Source: Chroococcidiopsidaceae cyanobacterium YX2bin18 (GTDB lineage Bacteria; Cyanobacteriota; Cyanobacteriia; Cyanobacteriales; Chroococcidiopsidaceae). From it: a DNA stretch of 43,720 nt. The position numbers and the translations under genes were made by a program. The notes beneath the pieces were generated by a model. The model saw nothing but the letters and a program-made list of their open reading frames with translations, did not search any database and was not told where the DNA came from. Below, in pieces: positions 39,595 through 43,720 of the stretch; the stretch's first letter is position 1; each line of letters opens with the position of its first letter. Where the stretch lies: assembly GCA_030446505.1 (NCBI GenBank), contig JAUJND010000009.1, positions 22,560-66,279 of the forward strand, written 5' to 3'.

Positions 39595-41400
39595 ATGCTT
39601 TCTGTCCCTATAGCTATGGTGCGCCGTTGGTTTTTGGTTTTATTGGCATTTGTAGTGGCGATCGCTCTTTCTGGTTGTAGTAGCCCTGCTGACTTTATTG
39701 CTCAATTTAATACTCAAGCCGCTCAAGTATCCCAACTCGTCGCTAACTCTGGAACTGATCCCAAAACCTTTAATTACGCTCTCAGCCAAGAATCACCGAA
39801 TGTTTTTAGTTATATTTACGAGAGTTTAATCAGTACAAACGGAGTGACCAATGAACTAGAACCAGCCTTAGCTCAATCTTGGGAGGTTTCGGAGGATAAA
39901 AAACGAATTGTCTTTACTCTGCGCGAGGGGCTGAAGTGGTCAGATGGTGAACCACTGACGGCAGATGATGTAGTTTTCACTTTCAATGACATTTATTTAA
40001 ATCAAGAAATTCCTACCCCTACTAGAGATATTCTCAAGATTGGAGAGAGTGGCGCACTGCCGATTGTCCGCAAACTGGATGAGCGCTCAGTTGAATTTAT
40101 AGTACCGGAACCTTTTGCACCTTTTTTGCTTTATGCAGGTGGACAGCCGATTTTGCCAGATCATGCTCTACGCGAAGCCGTAACAAACAAAGACTCGGAG
40201 GGAAAGCCGAAGTTTCTATCGACTTGGGGGACTGATACTAATCCCACCAAGATTATTGGCAATGGTCCTTATCGCATGGAAAGTTATACCACCAGCGAGC
40301 GTGTAGTATTCCAACGTAACCCGTATTACTGGCGAAAAGATGCTCAGGGCAACACTCTGCCATATATTGACAGCTTTGTGTGGCAAATTGTCGAAAATAC
40401 TGATACAGCCTTGATTCAGTTTCGTTCCAAAGAAGCAGATCTTCTAGAAATTTCTGCTGCCACTTTTGCCTTACTGAAGCGGGAAGAAAAGCGAGGTAAC
40501 TTTAGCATTTACAATGGCGGTCCCGATACTACGTCCAGACTATTTGTGTGCTTCAATCTCAATACAGGTCGTAGACGCAACGGAACTCCACTGGTAGATC
40601 CAATTAAATCTCGTTGGTTCAATACAGTTGCCCTTTAGACAAGCTATTGCCTATGCGACTGACCGCCGCACCATAATTGACAACATTCTTTTGGGTCTCG
40701 GTGAACTTCAGAATTCTATGGTTCCCGAAAATACTCCCTTCTATTTATCTCCTGAACAAGGTTTGAAAGTCTACAACTATGACCCAGACAAAGCAAAAGA
40801 ATTACTATTAGAGCAGGATTCAAATATAACAACAGGGATCAACTGCTCGATGCACAAGGCAACCGTGTCCGCTTTACACTGCTGACAAATGCTGGTGGTA
40901 GGCGTATTGCCTCAATAGGAGCGCAAATTAAGCGAGATTTAAGTAAAATTGGCGTTCAAGTTGACTTCCAAGCGCTTGAATTTAATTCACTTTTAGATAA
41001 GATTAATAACACTCTTGATTGGGACGCTTATCTTGGTGCTATTGGCGGCGGTGGTCTCGATCCGCATAGTAGTTCCACAATTTGGGCTTTGAATGGTGGG
41101 TTGCATACCTTCAATTCATCTCCACCACCAGGACAACCGCCGCTGGTTGGTCAGGAATTTGCCGATTGGGAGCGGGAAATAGCAAATCTATATGTTAAGG
41201 GAGCGCAGGAGTTGGACGAAGTTAAACGCAAAGCTATTTATGCCCAAGCGCAACGCCTTGCCCAAGAGTATTTACCTTTTATTCACCTAGTTAGTCCACT
41301 GAATTTACTTGCTGTACGTGATCGCATCCAAGGCATTAAATACACTGCACTTGGAGGAGCGCTTTGGAACATTTACGAATTGAGAATTGTAGATAACTAG
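39595..41400 (+). pseudogene. ABC transporter substrate-binding lipoprotein, family 5 (copy 2), frameshifted
   Basis: A close paralogue of copy 1. The lipoprotein signal ends at LSGC. Conserved blocks are LEPALAQSWEVSEDKKRIVFTLREGLKWSDGEPLTADDVVFTFNDI, NPYYWRKDAQGNTLPYIDSFVWQIV, and TPLVDPIKSRWFNTVAF. One extra C at about 40630 (GCCCTTTAG for GCCTTTAG) shifts the frame after FNTVA, and one missing G at about 40812 (TTAGAGCAGG for TTAGGAGCAGG) shifts it back. The net length is unchanged, 601 residues if repaired. The C-terminus ALGGALWNIYELRIVDN is intact. The start is ATG 39595; ATG 39616 is possible. Confidence 0.9.
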
Positions 41401-41424
41401 CTTGACGAATTTCCCTTTCTACAG

Positions 41425-42135
41425 CTACTGAGACAAACGCTTAACAAATTCGGCGTGTTGTGGAGAATTCAATCCTTGCTGCAATACTGCTAAAACACTT
41501 GCCATATTTCCTTCCAGCAACGAGGGAACTGATAACCACAATCCGGGCAATACTGGCGATCGCAAAACCCCCTCTGCATCCGGTTCTAATAGCACATACT
41601 CCCCTGCACTTAGATAGAACCAATCCAGCTTATTTTCAAAAATCTGCCAAACAATATATTCCTGTACGCCATTACGCCGATATACCTTCTTCTTGTCATG
41701 CAAATCATATGCCGCACTACTAGCCGCAATTTCTACCACTAATTCTGGTGCGCCTTCTATGTAGTCATCTGCACTCAATCGAGCTTGTCTAGTAGAGGAA
41801 CTATTGATAAATAACACCCCATCTGGCTGCGGTTCGTTATCTAAATCTAGCCGCACCGTCGGCTCAATTCCTAGCCTTACCCCAGGAGTAGAAATTTGGT
41901 AAACTCCTAACCAAGTAACTATCCATCCATGCGGTTCAGCATGACTTTCAAAGCGCAACGGTGATGCCACGTAAACCACTCCTTCAACCAGTTCAGCTTT
42001 TTGAATATGAGGCATCACTTCATAGCGGCGCTCAAATTCATGGCGAGACAAGCGATCGCCATTTTCTAGTGGCGGGATAGGCTCACTTTTGGCTTGTGCA
42101 ACAGGCTGTTGTTCCGTCAGCGATTGATTCACCAT
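41425..42135 (-). CDS. Uma2 family (DUF820) putative endonuclease
   Basis: 236 residues from ATG 42135. It has RLSRHEFERRYEVMPHIQKAELVEGVVYVASP, NEPQPDGVLFI, ELVVEIAASSAAYDLHDKKKVYRRNGVQEYIVWQI and a C-terminal FYLSAGEYVLLEPDAEGVLRSPVLPGLWL. The Asp of PDG and the Glu of VVEI fit the predicted metal site, and the Lys pair in HDKKKVYRRNGV is usual. It lies in opposite orientation between the second and third SBP genes, as an apparent insertion in the tandem array. Intact; role unknown. Confidence 0.85.
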   Translation of the reverse strand: MVNQSLTEQQPVAQAKSEPIPPLENGDRLSRHEFERRYEVMPHIQKAELVEGVVYVASPLRFESHAEPHGWIVTWLGVYQISTPGVRLGIEPTVRLDLDNEPQPDGVLFINSSSTRQARLSADDYIEGAPELVVEIAASSAAYDLHDKKKVYRRNGVQEYIVWQIFENKLDWFYLSAGEYVLLEPDAEGVLRSPVLPGLWLSVPSLLEGNMASVLAVLQQGLNSPQHAEFVKRLSQ

Positions 42136-42671
42136 GTCTCGTCTCTTTTGATTACAACTAAGACTATTTCAGCTTAACTAACCAAATGCTCAATCTAATC
42201 TCAGGAGCGGGATTCAAATATAACGCTAGAAACTAGCTGCTGAACGCTCACGACTTTCTTTGGTAGCGTTATGCAACCACCGTCCAAACTATAAAACACT
42301 CTGCCTATAGCGGCGCAGATTGGAACTTATATAAAATTAAATTCGCCGAAAAATATATAGTTTGTGGCTCTCGTAATAAATTTAGGCAATCACAAATTTT
42401 GTATAACAAAATGTTACATTTTGTTTGTGTTTTTGCTTTTTATATCCTATTATTTTATAATAGGAATTTCTACACTAATAAGAATTCTGATTATATTACC
42501 ATTATAAAATATAATAACAAAAAACTCAACCAATATCAAGCATCAAACTGCACGGCAATAAAATACTTGACTAATGACAAGACGGAACTATTTAACAAGC
42601 AAGACAATGTAAATAATGGCAAAGTTTGGAACACTGAGTTTATTATGCAAAAAACTCAGTGATACTAATCT
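42136..42671. other. AT-rich spacer with a relic of an SBP gene
   Basis: About 535 bases. At 42200-42245 a short stretch matches the SBP coding sequence: GGATTCAAATATAAC (42210-42224) is identical to 40816-40830 of copy 2, with similar flanks (GAGC before, CTGCT after). This is a fragment of a further copy or a recombination scar. From about 42330 to 42660 the DNA is very AT-rich; an 87-codon frame there (42399-42662) is Asn/Lys/Tyr-rich and does not look coding. Confidence 0.6.
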
Positions 42672-43720
42672 ATGATTTCTGCTGTTTTCCTACGTCTTTG
42701 GCGTTTGCCTGCCATTTTACTGACGTTAACTATAGCGCTAACTTGTCAATTTACCTTAACAAGCTGTGACCCGACAGCACTAAAAACTGAGGCAGCACAA
42801 GTATCGCAATGGGTTACTAGCACTATCGGTGATCCGAAAACCTTTAACTATGCCTTCAATCAAGAGTTTCCTCACGTCTTTTTATTTACTACTGAAGGAC
42901 TAACTACCATCAACGGTATTACAGGTGAAATTGAGCCAGCATTAGCAGAATCCTGGGAAATTTCTCAGGATGAAAAGCGAATTGTTTTTACCTTGCGAGA
43001 TGGATTGAAATGGTCAGATGGGGAACTACTAACGGCAGATGATGTTGTTTTCACTTATGAAGATATAATTTTCAACAAACAGATTCCCACTGATTGGAAA
43101 GACGGACTCAAAATTGGTTCGAGCGGTGCTTTTCCCCAAATAAGGAAGATAGATAATCGTACAGTTGAATTTATTTTACCTGAGCCTTTTGCTCCCTTCC
43201 TGAGCAGCACTACAGGAGGGTCAACCAATTCTGTTGGCATTTTGCCGAAACACGCTTTAGCCGCATCCATAATTGCTAAAGATGCAAAGGGGCAACCTCA
43301 GTTTATTTCTACTTGGGGAACTGATACCGATCCCGCTAAAATTATTGTTAATGGTCCCTACAAAATAGAAAGTTATACTCCTAGTCAGCGTGTAGTATTC
43401 CGGCGTAACCCTTACTACTGGCGCAAAGATGAGCGAGGTAATCAGTTGCCTTACGTTGAGCGGATTGTCTGGCAAATTATTGAATCTACTGATACAGCTA
43501 TCTTGCAATTTCGTTCTAGAGGATTGGATATTGTTGAAATATCTCCTGAGAATTTTTCTTTACTTAAGCGAGAAGAAAAGCGGGGAAAATTCACTGTCTA
43601 CAACGGTGGACCAAGATTCAGCAGGAATTTTATTTCTTTCAATCTTAATGAAGGTCGAACAAACGGAAAGCCATTAGTCGATTCTATTAAATCAGGTTGG
43701 TTTAATACACTAGCTTTTAG
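42672..43720 (+). CDS. ABC transporter substrate-binding lipoprotein, family 5 (copy 3), cut by window edge
   Basis: Open from ATG 42672 to the right edge, 349 residues, with no frameshift in the visible part. The lipoprotein signal ends at LTSC (MISAVFLRLWRLPAILLTLTIALTCQFTLTSC). Blocks match copies 1 and 2: EIEPALAESWEISQDEKRIVFTLRDGLKWSDGELLTADDVVFTYEDI, NPYYWRKDERGNQLPYVERIVWQII, and NGKPLVDSIKSGWFNTLAF. It looks closer to copy 1 in the region GAFPQ--KLD (here GAFPQIRKID) and STTGGSTNS. The last third lies outside the window. Confidence 0.92.
   Translation, partial: MISAVFLRLWRLPAILLTLTIALTCQFTLTSCDPTALKTEAAQVSQWVTSTIGDPKTFNYAFNQEFPHVFLFTTEGLTTINGITGEIEPALAESWEISQDEKRIVFTLRDGLKWSDGELLTADDVVFTYEDIIFNKQIPTDWKDGLKIGSSGAFPQIRKIDNRTVEFILPEPFAPFLSSTTGGSTNSVGILPKHALAASIIAKDAKGQPQFISTWGTDTDPAKIIVNGPYKIESYTPSQRVVFRRNPYYWRKDERGNQLPYVERIVWQIIESTDTAILQFRSRGLDIVEISPENFSLLKREEKRGKFTVYNGGPRFSRNFISFNLNEGRTNGKPLVDSIKSGWFNTLAF

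Noticed and set aside
42399-42662. 87-codon open frame in the spacer before SBP copy 3
   Set aside because: Very AT-rich, Asn/Lys/Tyr-heavy and without family resemblance; open frames of this size are expected here by composition.

Overview
The window is chromosomal DNA from a cyanobacterium. The HIP1 octamer GCGATCGC is scattered through most genes, and the gene set is typical: cyanophycin synthetase and cyanophycinase side by side, a ChlH-family chelatase subunit, menD of the menaquinone/phylloquinone route, ispF, cbiT, a FecR protein, and Uma2 and DUF2227 proteins common in cyanobacteria. The short tandem repeats based on GAGCAGGGG and GATTTTA also suggest a filamentous, Nostocales-like or Chroococcidiopsis-like genome. 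The exact lineage cannot be read from the sequence.

Layout. 1-3 kb: a FecR protein with proline-rich repeats, cut by the window edge, diverges from a repeat-bearing outer-membrane beta-barrel protein. 3-12 kb: housekeeping genes (mercaptopyruvate sulfurtransferase, MnmD-type tRNA methyltransferase, a transglutaminase-like membrane protein without its catalytic Cys and His, Uma2, tRNA-Val, DUF2227, MazG, DUF2141, broken proA). 12-16.7 kb: a two-gene HEPN plus KGGVGR-ATPase module that looks like a conflict or signalling system; its ATPase gene is split by an IS4-like element with a 12-bp target duplication. 16.7-25 kb: a ChlH paralogue, a CHAD protein, YjbQ, a glycosyltransferase-like protein and a class V aminotransferase, all on the minus strand and all frameshifted. 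25-31 kb: folB and menD (divergent), cdsA, cbiT, a Ser/Thr kinase and tatA. 31-36.6 kb: cphA, cphB, trmD and ispF. 36.6-37.7 kb: a nuclease-like gene coupled to a PIN gene. 37.7-43.7 kb: three tandem family-5 ABC substrate-binding lipoproteins with a Uma2 gene between the second and third.

A striking property is the number of one-base frameshifts, many in homopolymers and many in genes expected to be essential or conserved (trmD, proA, cphA). Restoring one base per site often returns a family-length reading frame; the first two ABC lipoproteins both become 601 residues. This points to uncorrected sequencing indels or very recent decay, and the two cannot be separated from sequence alone. The IS insertion and the in-frame amber codon in the HEPN gene are of a different kind and look like true disruptions.

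How the genes work together: cphB and cphA cover breakdown and synthesis of the nitrogen store cyanophycin. The HEPN gene and the ATPase overlap by ATGA and were presumably co-translated. The nuclease-like and PIN genes overlap at TAGTG. The three lipoproteins are probably peptide/nickel-type uptake receptors, but no permease gene is visible here.
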